A stretch of DNA of 64,000 bases from Closterium sp. Naga37s-1 (Eukaryota; Streptophyta; Zygnematophyceae; Desmidiales; Closteriaceae): NCBI GenBank assembly GCA_947471745.1, contig CANJKZ010000267.1, positions 823,001-887,000 on the forward strand, written 5' to 3'. Position 1 is the stretch's first letter. The number at the start of each line of letters is the position of its first letter. The position numbers and the translations under genes are program-made. The notes under the pieces are model-generated. The model was not told where the DNA came from. It was given only the letters and a program-made list of their open reading frames with translations, and ran no database searches. This document shows, piece after piece, positions 42,590-53,569 of this stretch.

Positions 42590-42810
42590 CTCTGCTTGTA
42601 CTGTGATCTCTATATATATACCTGCATGCTTACACTTGCTAGGTTGTGATCACTGTACCTCTTGTTATATTATCAAACTGCATGTGAACTGGTCTTGTGA
42701 CCACTTGCTTGTGCTCGGAATTTGTGTGGTATCCTTGAGATCCACCCTGAGCTTGTTTTGTTTTGCTTTGCTTTGACTGGTCTTGTGACCCCTTGTTCTC
42801 CCCCACTTTG

Positions 42811-42947
42811 CCTATGGGGGTGTGTCAAACTTATATGGGTTACATTATCGTAGGCTACAGTGGGTTAGCCTTTAGGGGGTTCACAATTCTAGGAAATCAT
42901 ATTTGTACCCTCACTTGTTTCTAGTCACACACTTCTTCTTTCTAACA
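42811..42947 (+). repeat. Polypurine tract and 3' LTR of the Copia element
   Basis: ATGGGGGTG precedes the LTR, which starts TGTCAAAC at 42823. The same junction is seen in the dead relative near 54820. Confidence 0.92.
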
Positions 42948-42952
42948 CGCGT

Positions 42953-43462
42953 GTAGTGTATTATTCGTTTGTGTAAAAAGTGGTAGTTTCAGATAGTTAC
43001 CCTGCTTTTTGGCGAACGCCTCGAGGAATACACCCCGCCCGATGTGATAACCGTCGCCCCTTGCATGCAGTCCGCGTTCGGAGTGCTACATGGCGGGACG
43101 TGGTTCCACCCGCATGCATGGACGGGAACGCACCCACGTCGGGATGTCCGAAGGGGCGCGCGGGTTCCTCCCCACCACGCGCAGTGCCCCCCCCCCCTGT
43201 CTGTTGCTCGCGCTGCCCCCATCCAGGATGCGACCCGCCCCCTATTAGGCCCTTGCAACAGGGTTTCACTTGCTCATTTTCCCTTTCTCACTTTGGTCCC
43301 CTTCCTTTTGTCATCCTGCTAGTCCTCTCCGCCTTCCTCTCGGTGCGAGCGCTTTTTCGAGCTGTAGCGTTTGTGGTCGCGTTCGCGTTTAGGTAGAGGG
43401 CCTAAACTCGTAGGGGTATCGCGTGCCCGCTTATCCTCGTTTGCACGCGTTCTGCCCCCGCC
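42953..43462. promoter_or_regulatory. Upstream region of the 1083-aa gene
   Basis: This stretch should hold the promoter of the gene starting at 43463. It contains TTTCACTTGCTCATTTTCCC, a CT-rich 5' leader and several CGCGTTC/GTCGCG words. No TATA box is clear. Confidence 0.35.
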
Positions 43463-46400
43463 ATGGCCGGTCGCGAACTGAAGGCGCTGTTGAACAGTGG
43501 CGAGCAGGGCGCTACTTACACTGCTACGATCTCGATCGCTGGCGCCACTGTGGAGCTCCCCCCCGAGCAGAGGAAGTGCTTCTCCGATGATAAGCATCCT
43601 TTCACCGCGACCTCCTTCGACTTTCTCGCGTGGTAAGTCTACCTTGGGATGGATGGATGGTTTAGGACGCCTTTTTGGGTCGCATCGCGGCTTTGTGCGG
43701 CTTGTTTAGGACGTCCACATGGGTCGCATCGCGGTCGCGTGCATCGCGTTCGCTTCACAAATTCGCCAGCTAGAAAAAAACCGTCCGAGCCATCATCTGA
43801 CCCCTTGCTTCCGTTCGCGAGACCATTGATTCCCTTCGGGCTCGTTTCCACATACATCGCGACTACTGTTCCATGTACTGGCTTATCTAGTTACGCCCGC
43901 ATAACACCCTGACCGCGATGATTATGTGGCCATATGTTCTCTCGTTTCCCGTACAGCGTTGTAGTTCGGAAGTGCGTGTCCCCGTCGCTCCAGGAGGCGA
44001 TACAGGTGGTGCCCTCCAATGTTGTCGCGGACATCGTCGCGGGTGGTGAGGCCGCGCACGTGGTGTTTGATGGTCTGCTTGGATGTAAGCTGGTCGCGTT
44101 CTGCATCTGGCCCGGGTGAGTACAGCGGGACTAGTTGTGGGCTGGTTGTGCTTTGCGTACGGGTTTGCCGATGAGTGCTGAGGCGAGTCGTTTTGTGTCA
44201 TATTATCATGTCAGGGAAATGACTGACAAGAAGGCCTCCAACGTGGGCATGTTGCTGCTTTTGCGACCGGACCACCTGGGGCTTGACGCGACATCACCCT
44301 GGAAAACTCGCTTTGTCCGCGTCTGTCACCCCACTGCCGCGGCCGAGCATCTTACCGCGATAGACAAGATTGTCAAGTAAGTCTGTACTAGCAGTGCTAT
44401 TCTTCCGCTTTGGTTGCTACTACTATTCTTCCCTGTCTGAGAGATATCATTTGAACCGTGCAGGTGGTTTCACGGTCGCGTTTGCCTCTATTACGGGAGC
44501 GTTTCGGTCCAGTGCGACCGCGCTGGGAAGCTGGGAGATCCGTCGCGCCTCGTGGACCTGGTGAGTATGTGGAATGTCGCGTTTGTTTTGGTCGCGTTTG
44601 TTATGTCGCAGAGCCTAAACTCTACACGCCATCTTCACGGCTTCCTTTTCAGGATATTTCTTCCTGGAAGGCCCCTTGCGGTCCACTCGCATGTGCGTAC
44701 GTGTTCGACAGAGTACTCAACGACCTCGATGCGGTTGTTGGACACGACCCTGCGCCTCGCATCGCCAAGCCAATTGCCAGTACGCTGACCACATTGCGGC
44801 AGGATGCGAAACGCGCCGCGGAGGAGCTCGCGTTCAGGTCCAGGTGCGGGATCGCGGACGGCCATGGGGGGGATGCTCACGGCAATGAACGTGTGAGGTC
44901 GCACGAACAGCCGGCGGGATCACATGTTTCGGGTCGCGATGCACCCGCACTCAATACAGCTCTTGCGCTCGCGAACGCAGGGGAGGGGGAGCAAGGGGAG
45001 GGGGAGCAGGAGAAACCGGACAAGGAGGAGGGATCGAGCTCTGACCGCGACGAGGACGCCCCTGTGAACGCGCCGCAGGGTTTGCGTGCCAAGAACGCGC
45101 AGGAGGAGGCAGACGAGGCAGAGGGACAGGGTCGCGGAGAGGACGAAGGGGATGCTGCGGAGGATGACCAGTGCGGTGATTTGGAGCTGGAGGCTTCGGA
45201 AGAAATGGAGGGGGAAGAGGATGAGGAAGAGGAGGAAGAGGTGGAGGAAGTCGCGGCCAACAATGCCGGGCGGGCGGCGAGCGCGGTCGCGGGTGCAGGG
45301 AAGAGTATTCGCGGTCTGCAGGCGGTGCTGTCCCCCCGTCACGGTAGCGCGACCCCGTCAACAGAGTATGCGGGCAAGAGTCCTGTCGCGGGCAAGCGTA
45401 AACACTCGGAGCTGGTGAAGATGGATCATGCTAAGCTGGCCGCGGAGATCCTCCGATTGGACGAGCAGGTGAAAAATCAGAAGCGCAAGCTGGACGAGCT
45501 CGTGTCCGCAAAGCCCGGTACAGAACACGCGGTGGTGATCACGCAGAGCTACGACGGGCTCGTGGCCACGGTAGAGAAGGCGCTGCTTCACGTGCGGAAC
45601 ACGGAACGGGTGATACGCAGGGAAGCCCAGCTGGCCGGGAAGGACAGGGAGGAGAACCGCGACATGCGGGAGGTGCTGAAACGCGCTGCTGTCCGCTTGG
45701 AAGATTGCGCGGCTAGCATGAAGGGGGTGGTCGTGGACTCCATGGAGAACGCCCAGAAGAAGCTGACGGACGAGGTCGCACGTAAGATCGACGGCGCGTC
45801 ATCCATTATCGCGGGAACCGCCGAGAAAGCGATCACCACAAGCGGCGTCACCAACTCTCTCAACATCATCATCGCGATGCTTTCCGGTCGCGACGCTCTG
45901 CGACAAGTCACTGATGGGCCGCAGGGGAAGGTGTCTGACGAGGTCGCGGAGAAGGATGCAGGGAAGAGGGTCGCGGAGAAAGAAACGGGGAAGAAGGAGA
46001 CAGGGAAGAAGGCCGCGGACAAGGAGACAGGTAAGAGGGTCGCGGACACAGTGAAGGGTGAGAGCAGCAGGGGAGGGAAGCGGCAGAAAGGTCCCGCGGC
46101 GACTAGCGTCAGCGATCTCCTTAAGAAGGGGGGCGCGGTCGTCGTGCACTGCGGGGGAACCACCATGCGGGATGCGGCTGCGGGACCACCGCATGCCACC
46201 TCGGAATTGGAAGCTGGTAAAGGCAAGGCCAAGGTCGAGGACGCCCCGCCCACCACCACCCCCACCACCACCGCCATCACCAACGCGATAGTGCCCGCGG
46301 CAGGCAACACCGCCGCGGTCGTGCATGGACAGCCTGGACCCAGCTCCATCGCCCCTGCAATCCCCCCCTCTGCAGATGTAAAGGCGAAGAATCAGGTCCG

Positions 46401-47476
46401 CGGTGGTTGTAAGCCGCCTCCAACCGCGTTGAAGGCGGACCACGAGGACGACGACGACTCGGACGCGGACGATGAGGTTGAGCTGGTGCTGCAGAGGTTC
46501 ATGGGGCCAAGCGACACCAGCGGCACTAGCGGCAAGCGCAAGGGCTGTGGTATCCGCCCTCCGCCCAGGGGAGGAGAGGGGATGGTGGGCGAACCGTGGC
46601 TGGGGGGAGACGTCGCTGGCTGGGACATCACTCCTACCAAGAGGTGCAGTACCTGACCGCGATCGCGGTCATGTGTTACGACAAGAAGATAGACCCCGGG
46701 CTCAAGCTGAATGCGCAGCAGAAGAGTGAGTGGGCCGAGGACATCTCCGCGGCCGGGACGATGTGTACCGGGCTATTCACCACCATGCACCTCCGCAACC
46801 TTTGCGGCAATGTTGACAGGTACGGCCGTGTGATCAAACATTTCTTCCCCCAGGATGACACGAACGCGGTCACTCTCGAGCCTAACCATGTCGCGTGTTT
46901 CCCCATGCATGCAGATACCACCACATGTTCAAGGCCTACCGCGACCTCACCCGCCCCGGTTCCACCCTCGGCAACGCGGTCGCTTGGGCAGCAGCGGTGG
47001 GGAAGGAGGCTGCAGATGAGGAGCCCGATGTCACCAGCGCCCAAGAGGGCCTGTTTGCTGGCGCGGTCGCGTGCGCCATAGCGATGGTGTGGGAGACCTG
47101 CAACGGTCTCGATCTCGAGGGTATCGTGGATGCTGGATACGTCGCGGCGCAGAGTGCTGGCACTCCAGAAGAAAAGGCCCGCGCGTACGTCTCGATCGTT
47201 ATCGCGGTTTTCAAGTGGGCCAGGAAGGAGAGTGCTCGCACGCAATCCCCCGAGGTCACACCGAAACAGGTCGCGGAGAAGATAGAGACCGCGGTCGTGA
47301 ACCGCCTTGGTGCGCGACTTGGGGACCCCACACTGGTCGCTATGGTCGCGCACGAGGCAGTTGACGTGCTGATGAGCTGGAGCGACTGCAAGATCGCGGT
47401 CAAGTCCATGGAGGCGAACGGGCTCTATCTTGCTATGCCCGACAAGCGTCTGTCCGCGAAGAAGAGGTCCGCGTGA
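43463..47476 (+). CDS. Uncharacterised 1083-aa protein, 7 exons, convergent partner of the recombinase gene
   Basis: Exons are 43463-43632, 43957-44115, 44215-44376, 44464-44560, 44653-46584, 46650-46819 and 46915-47476. All introns are GT-AG and every junction keeps phase, giving 3252 nt to the stop, so the model is internally consistent. I recognise no family. The first 250 residues look globular (MAGRELKALLNSGEQGATY; VVPSNVVADIVAGGEAAHVV; NVGMLLLLRPDHLGLD). A long acidic stretch follows (about 45120-45260), then a coiled-coil-like part (LAAEILRLDEQVKNQKRKL) and Lys/Glu/Thr-Gly-Lys repeats (about 45940-46060). The last 240 residues are helical (YLTAIAVMCYDKKIDPGLKL; ETAVVNRLGARLGDPTLVAM). 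It ends in a basic SAKKRSA. It may be nuclear and DNA-associated, but function is unknown. Confidence 0.75.
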
Positions 47477-47969
47477 ATTGTTGTGTGAACTCTTGTTGTT
47501 AGGGACACTTGTGGTCGCATGAGACTATTGATAGTATAGGTAGCCTGCCCACCCAGCTTGAGGATGTCTCGCGGTGGTCATTCTGTCTATGCTGTGTACT
47601 CCCTTCCCTTCTTTGCCATTAAACTCTTTTGCTACACATGCCACCTCCTTCCGAGCGCACAACGTATGCATGTAAATCTCTGCATGCAATGACCTGGAAG
47701 CTTACCACCCTTTAGGCACAGACATTACTCTGATAGCGAACAAGGGCAAATGAGTACAATTAGATACAACGCGACCGTGGTCAAACGCGATACACCATAT
47801 CATGGGAGCCAACCATACTACATACACACTTTGATCGCGATACAATCAGTATCCGTCAGCATCCTCATGCAACCAAAACATTAGGAAGACTATAGTGTAC
47901 TCAAATGCAAACAATCGCGATCTACACACTCTCTGTCACCCAACGCGACAAACCAAGGATTTCATCCAT
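47477..47969. other. Spacer between the two convergent genes
   Basis: About 490 bp of AT-rich sequence holding both 3' ends. It includes AACGCGACCGTGGTCAAACG, TTGATCGCGATACAA and AATCGCGATC, short inverted motifs that might be recombinase sites or 3'-end signals. No gene seen. Confidence 0.45.
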
Positions 47970-50900
47970 TTATTCTAGCGGTGGCATCTGTGCACAGTAC
48001 TGAGGCCACGCGACCGTGAACTCAGACGCGGGAAGCGAGGCATCGACGAGGCGGTCGCGTACAAGCATCCATTTCACACGCAACTGCACCTCCACCAGAG
48101 TACCCTTCTTGAGCTGGCTCAGGTCCAAGTCAACACTCTTCTTCTTTACCGCGATCCCTTCCGATACACCCAACATGCCCACAGCAGCTGACACGAGGTC
48201 GAGCTTGTCGAGCACTACCGCGATGTTGTCTCCTTGCTCCACCCTGTGGGCGATGAAGTTCATGAGTCGCTTGACACGGTTTATCGCGTTCTGGCCGCCT
48301 CCCTCCTCCCCAATGAGCGCGACCAATCGTGTAACTGCGCCGCGGGGCTGGGCCAAAAGCGATTCTGGACTCTCGCGGATCAGCGGGTGCGTGGTCTTGT
48401 ACAGCTTCCATCCGTCTGACGGCTTGGACGCGTTGACCCCTGGGAGCACGATCGCGTTCCGAATAGTCTGTTCCCTGGTCGGCGGTGCGGGTTTCTTCCG
48501 CGTCCCCTGGTCGGTGGGAGTGGTGGCATTGGTAGGCGCGGCTGCGGCTCCAGGAGTGTTTGCCGGACTCGGATCCGCGGTCGGCCCTGTGCTGCTCACG
48601 GTGAGACGCGACAGCTGGGCCTCCAAATCATTCACGCGCTCGTCCTTTGCGGCCAGCCTTCGGTCGCGATCCTCCAACTGACCCTCTAGCTCTGTCACCC
48701 GTTTCTGAGTCGCGACCAACTCTAGGCCCAGCCTTGTGTTGTCTGCCTGCGAACGGGTCAGGTACTCTGTGAGGACGGTCACTGTGTTCTGCGCGTCCAT
48801 CCTGGTACTGACCTCCTGCATAGACAGAACGCGACCGCGAGCATGTGATGGTTTGGCATGGACATTACAGCCGAATGATTAACGCGACCATGCAGTACTC
48901 ACCGCGCCCTGGGTCAGTGTAGGTGTGTTACGCTGTACTATGGCCAGTTGATTTGCCAAGGAGACATCTGCGGCCCACCGCGCAAATTCCTCCGTCTGGC
49001 AGAGCGGGTTGTTGACCACATACGGGTGTCGCGGCTGGTGAATGTAGTACATGGCCAGGTCTTGCGCGACCGCCATCCTAGCCCCCCCATCCAGCTCCTT
49101 CAGTATGTTTAGACCCGCGGTGTCCTGTTTCTCCGCCTTGTCCTCTTTGACCATCTTCCGGTTGTAATCCTTGCACTGTAATCCAACACAACAACGCGTT
49201 AGTGAACGCGGTGGCCGAGGGTTATGTTGAATGCTCGCGGTCATTAACAGGTATGGTGCGCGACCCACACATACCTGTTTCTGTCCTTTGTCCGGGGCGG
49301 CCCAGGGAAAAATGTGCTTCCTCAGTAGTTTATCCAGCTCCTCGCTCACCGGAACAGTTGCGCGACCCAGGAAGTAGTCACCGTCAACCCCTGTGAAGCC
49401 AGCCTTCAGCAGCACGGCCTCCCTCGGAATAGTTGTGAGGTAGTGCTTAGTCATCACGTCGATGAAGCGCCAACCGCCCAGTCTCGCCAGCTGATCCGAG
49501 GGCATTCCGTCCGCGGACGCGTGCTGCGCCCCACCAGCCCTGGTCGCGTGAACCACACGCGAGCAAGTAATTCCCGCGTCATCCAGGATCTTCGCCGCCC
49601 AGTCGTGATGAGTCGTTGGCGGTATTTGCTTCTCGGTGCCTGCGCGCAGGGGGAAGAAGAGGTACTGGTCGTACCACGTCGAGGGTTCCGTGAAGTCAAG
49701 AGGGGGGGCTATGTCCCCGTAGAGGTGGGGAACCAAGTCATACACCCAGTGCAGCCACAGCAGCGTGGCTCCGACCGCGCACAGCGTCCAATCTATGTGT
49801 CTCACTGCTGAGATGTAGTTGAGCGAGAAATCCTTGTTTGTCTTGCCCGTCCTGCACGCGCAGACGAACATGAACGCGTTCCTCACTGGATCAGTCTCAG
49901 ATTTTGCGCCGAGCTTCCACATCATCATGTCTGGAAGCTGCAGGTTTCTGATCGTGCACCCGCGGGCGAGAGTGTGATGACCGAGCACGGTCATCGTCCG
50001 GATGCAGAGGTCGCGATGCAGTGCCTGCGTATAGGATTGCTTGGCTAGTGTGAAGCTGCTCAAGATGGCGGCCATGCTGGTCTTCCGCATCATGTGCTTG
50101 AACTCGTCCGGGGTGTACGTGTCCGCCGCCGTGCCCCGATGGCGATCCATGTGTTCCCTGCGCAACAAGTTGGACAATTGTGCCAGTGTTAGTGGACGCG
50201 CTTTGTTGGACGTTGAACGCGGTGCATGGGTGCTGATACTTACGAGATAAACCGCTTGTACTGGTCGCGTACTTGAACGCGGACCCAGGTGCGACACTCC
50301 GCAAAGTCGCGCAGCAGGTTCAGAACGGGTTTCCGGAAGATGGCCCCATCCAGCTTGATGAGCAGGTTCAGAGCCTTGAGACGCCCCATCAGCATTGCAG
50401 GGGTGCACTGGCGTCTCTTCTTCAATGTTTTGTCGGGCCGTTTGAGTGTTGCCATCCTGTCCGCCTGTGCGACCGTCTCGTTCGCGAGGAAGGTCACGTA
50501 TTTGCGTAAGCGCCACGGATTCGTTTCAGGGCCGTGGAACCACTGCTCGTCGCCCCTCGCCATCTTCCAACTACCACCCATGTTCTGTTCGAGCGCGGCC
50601 CCGATCTCGTCTGGGTTCGCGTTTTTCAACGCGGCCTCCTCCCCGAACCTACCCTCGTCCAGTTTCGGCAGCTCGTGCGCCATGAACCGCTTGTACTCGT
50701 TCGCCCAACCGCGACACTTTTTCAGCGTGGCCTCGGAGAGACCGTAGAGGATTCCCATGCACATCTCTCTTTTCGCGGCAGGTGTGTCGTCCACACCTAG
50801 CCGGTTCCAATCCGCGATCGGGACCTCGTTGTCCGTCAGCGTTCCCATCACCCGTTCCCTGTCTTCCGCCTCCTCTTCATGGAGCGCGGACAACGAGTTA

Positions 50901-52291
50901 GCTAGGTAGTTCTCGTCATCGTCATTCCACCCGTCGCCGCTGTCGCTGTCATCATCATCGTCGTCGTCGTCCACGTCGCTCGGCCCCCCGCCCCCCTCCC
51001 CGGTTCCGTTGCGCTCGGTGTGCGGCACTACATCAACTCTCCGCCTCCTAATACGCGGCCTATGAACGGGCTGGTTCGCGGAACCGCCGTTCGCGTTACT
51101 ACCGTTCCTTCGCACGCCGGTTCCAGTCCCACCAGGAGCGCTGCCCCCGTTAGCACTCCCACCGGCCCCTCTCCCACTGGCCCCTCTTCCCCGGGCACCT
51201 CTCCCACCGTGTCCTCTCGCACCTTTCCCTCTCCCCGCGGTCCCACCCCCCGCGTTCCCTCTACCCGCGTTCTCTCTCGCGCCGGCCCCCCTCCCCGCGG
51301 TCCCACCCCCCGCGTTCCCTCTACCCGCGTTCCCTCTCGAACCGGTCCCTCTACCCGCGTTCCCTCTCGCACCGGTCCCTCTCCCCACGTTCCCTCTCGC
51401 GCCGGTCCCTCTCCCCGCGTTCATCGCGTTCGACTGTGGTTGCATACCTCTACCGGTGGCGTTCGCGGTAGTTGGTTGCGCGGGGGTGCTGATGTGGACG
51501 TCCGGGTTCCCTGGCAACAGCGAGTTCACGTTCCATATCGGAGGCGATTGTGCACGCGCGGTTGCATTCATCCCCGCTTCACCAGTCACCGCACGTCCTA
51601 TCTCCTCCGCACCCGCGATAGTTGTCGGGCCGTCCGGTCGCGCGTGTGTGTCCACACCGTTCTCCGATGGATGTATACGGTCTGGAGGCCCCGTTGTTGG
51701 GATATCCGCGTGAATCGCGTTAGGAAACGGGGTCGCGGGGGCGACCGGAGGCGTCGCGACATTTGCGGGTGCGTGCACCACGGGGTCTGGCTGAACGCCG
51801 ATGTACCCGTACCTGAACCCGTAATTCGCATATTGCGGCCCGACGTAGCCCCGTACGGGCATCCCAAAGGGCTGGCTTGTGTGCCCGGACGCCGGGGACG
51901 AGTTGTGTCTGTCAGTCTGTGTTCCGGGGTGAGGCGTGAATACTCCGTGCGTGCACTGGTCATCCCGTTGAGTCTGAAACGCGAACGAGGCAGAAGCAAG
52001 TGGAATCTGTGAGCGTGGTGCGAGGTGAATCCCGTTGATCAGTTGCTGTGGGTAGAACGCGGGCAATCGCGACCCAAAAACTACAGGCACGTAGGGGGTG
52101 CTCCAGGTGGGATTGAGCGCGGGCATGCCTGGCACTGGAGCGCTAGCTGCTTCCGCAATGTGCATTATCGGCGCGGGCGTACTGCCAGAGGCATTATGGG
52201 AGTCGTGAATTAGCGTCGTCGCGACGCAATTAACAGTATGCATGCACCGTACGCGACTACCCCTACTCCTACCTAACGCATGCGTCAACAT
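47970..52291 (-). CDS. Crypton/Ndc10-type tyrosine recombinase, 1349 aa, 4 exons
   Basis: Exons on the minus strand are 50244-52291, 49275-50157, 48903-49175 and 47970-48815. All junctions are GT-AG and keep phase. Residues 1-280 are Pro/Ala-rich; 285-420 are an Arg-Gly array (GRGTGARGNAGRG); an Asp-rich stretch follows. Residues about 480-680 form a helical core-binding part (ATLKKCRGWANEYKRFMAHE). The catalytic domain matches the Ndc10_II/Crypton fold: HHTLARGCTIRNLQLPDMM (Arg, 49962-49964), HATRAGGAQHA (HxxR, 49539-49550), LARLGGW, and MTKHYLTTIPRE (Tyr, 49440-49442), then KAGFTGVDGDYFLGRA. All catalytic positions are present. The last exon begins with a coiled coil (ELEGQLEDRDRRLAAKDERV). 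It would cut and join DNA, or be a domesticated DNA-binding relative. The N-terminal start is the first long-frame ATG and may be extended. Confidence 0.82.
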
Positions 52292-53569
52292 GATGCGAGG
52301 TCGCGTGTGTTATCGGTTCGTGAGTAGCATCGCGGCCAGGGAGCCCACTAACACTGAAGCGCGGCCCAACTAGTGACCGCGACACAAGATGCCCGTTTCC
52401 CGCCTAAGTCATCTGGAATCCTGGGTTCAAGAGAGGGCGTAGCTTGGTGTGCAACTAGCGAGCGTCAAGCGCTATTGTGGCCATGCTGGGTGTAATGACC
52501 GGCCACGGCAAAGACGTGCTTGACACGTCTCCGCGTTCGCGTCTCGACCAAACAGCAACACCTGTGTGTGGCGCTCAATTTGCAGCACGTGTCAGCCAGC
52601 ATGGTGCCTGTCAGATCGCGCCAGGTGTCTCAGAACCAACAATCGCACCGCGCTCACCAAACCTAACCTTGAGCGATTTTTGTTCGCGAAATGTTTCGAG
52701 GCATCTTGGCCAATCACGACACTCCGTGTGTTTCGCGAACGCGCATTTCCATGCGCGCGGATTCCCTCTTGACTGTGATCCGACCAATCGCGTGCGCTGT
52801 TTACCGAGTCGCGCATGCATTGGCGCGTAAGAACGAGGTGGTTCTTTCGGTTTTTCGCCAGTCGCGGAGCTTTCGGTGGCAGCCTGGTGGGTTTCACTGA
52901 GCCACGCAGGGCCGCGCAAGGTCCAAAACTGGTGGGATCCTGGTGGGCCGACTTCGCCCCACGCGTCCCCCGATTTCTCCGCGCCCCGTACATCCCCAGG
53001 CGTGGGCGGGGTTTTTCCCGAGCCGCGCCGTTACCAAGCCATTCGCCAAGAAATCACTCGATTTCGAACGCCGGAGACATCATCACGGCATGCTATGCGA
53101 CCTCAAGCATGCAGCGGGGCGCGAGACAGAGGCTTGTCACGCCCCTTGTCACGCCTACCCTCCGCGGTGCGCGTTTCACGCTTAGTCAAACCCCCGCTGC
53201 CTGCACTCTCGGCGTCTCTCCCCGTTCACACCTCGTTTCTTCTACGCGAGTTGTCGAGAAAATTCCTTACTACACTCCCCTTATTCACACTCGTGTGTCC
53301 CCTGCGAGCGCCGGATGCCCTGCTCACACTCCAGACTCGCTAGCTGGTGCCTTCCCAGCTTCTCCAGCCCTGCTGCACCAGGCTTGAGGTGCTCCTCTCT
53401 CATATAACGCCTTGCTACCCACTGGGTCAAAACGAGGGTTATATTTGAGGCGCAGCGGAGGCACTCAACCCTTACATCTCACGTTTCCCCGCTTTCATCA
53501 GGTAAGGCCGCCGATACATCATGATCCTTATGTATTGTTAGAATCTGTTCTCCCTTTTTTTGCTCCACG
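52292..53569. promoter_or_regulatory. Upstream region of the recombinase gene, right flank of the two-gene unit
   Basis: CGCG-rich to about 53100, with TCCTGGTGGG and GCCTGGTGGG near 52885-52950 resembling the hairpins at 35888. The promoter should lie at the left of this block. I see no gene; open frames lack recognisable domains and overlap on both strands. Confidence 0.35.

Larger units (their letters stand above)
36696..42947 (+). mobile_element. Full-length autonomous Copia LTR retrotransposon
   Basis: Short LTRs of about 124-125 bp (36696-36819, 42823-42947) differ at one or two positions. A perfect 5-bp target duplication CGCGT flanks the element (36691-36695, 42948-42952). One long frame contains protease, integrase, RT and RNase H. 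Near-identical LTRs and an open frame indicate a very recent insertion. It split a region whose two sides share ACGCGAT-rich composition. Confidence 0.95.
43300..52500. other. Region with a distinctive CGCG-word composition
   Basis: Words such as GTCGCG, CGCGAC, ATCGCG and CGCGAT recur through exons, introns and the AT-rich spacer (47477-47969 alone has about seven CGCG). The Copia elements and the host genes to the right do not show this. Confidence 0.65.

Noticed and set aside
46655..46675. Cyanobacterial HIP1 site (GCGATCGC) as proof of bacterial origin
   Set aside because: Only an isolated instance was noticed; the iterated words here are mostly GTCGCG and CGCGAT, and the genes carry spliceosomal introns.
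46596..47081. A separate gene starting near 46596
   Set aside because: A 65-bp GT-AG intron (46585-46649) joins it in phase to the 1083-aa gene.
47970..48821. A separate small coiled-coil gene
   Set aside because: Its first exon border (48815) joins in phase to the recombinase exon ending at 48903, so it is the last exon of that gene.
35888..52950. Terminal repeats of the recombinase unit based on CCTGGTGG motifs
   Set aside because: The motifs are short, imperfect and differently arranged on the two sides, so they are not sufficient to define element ends.
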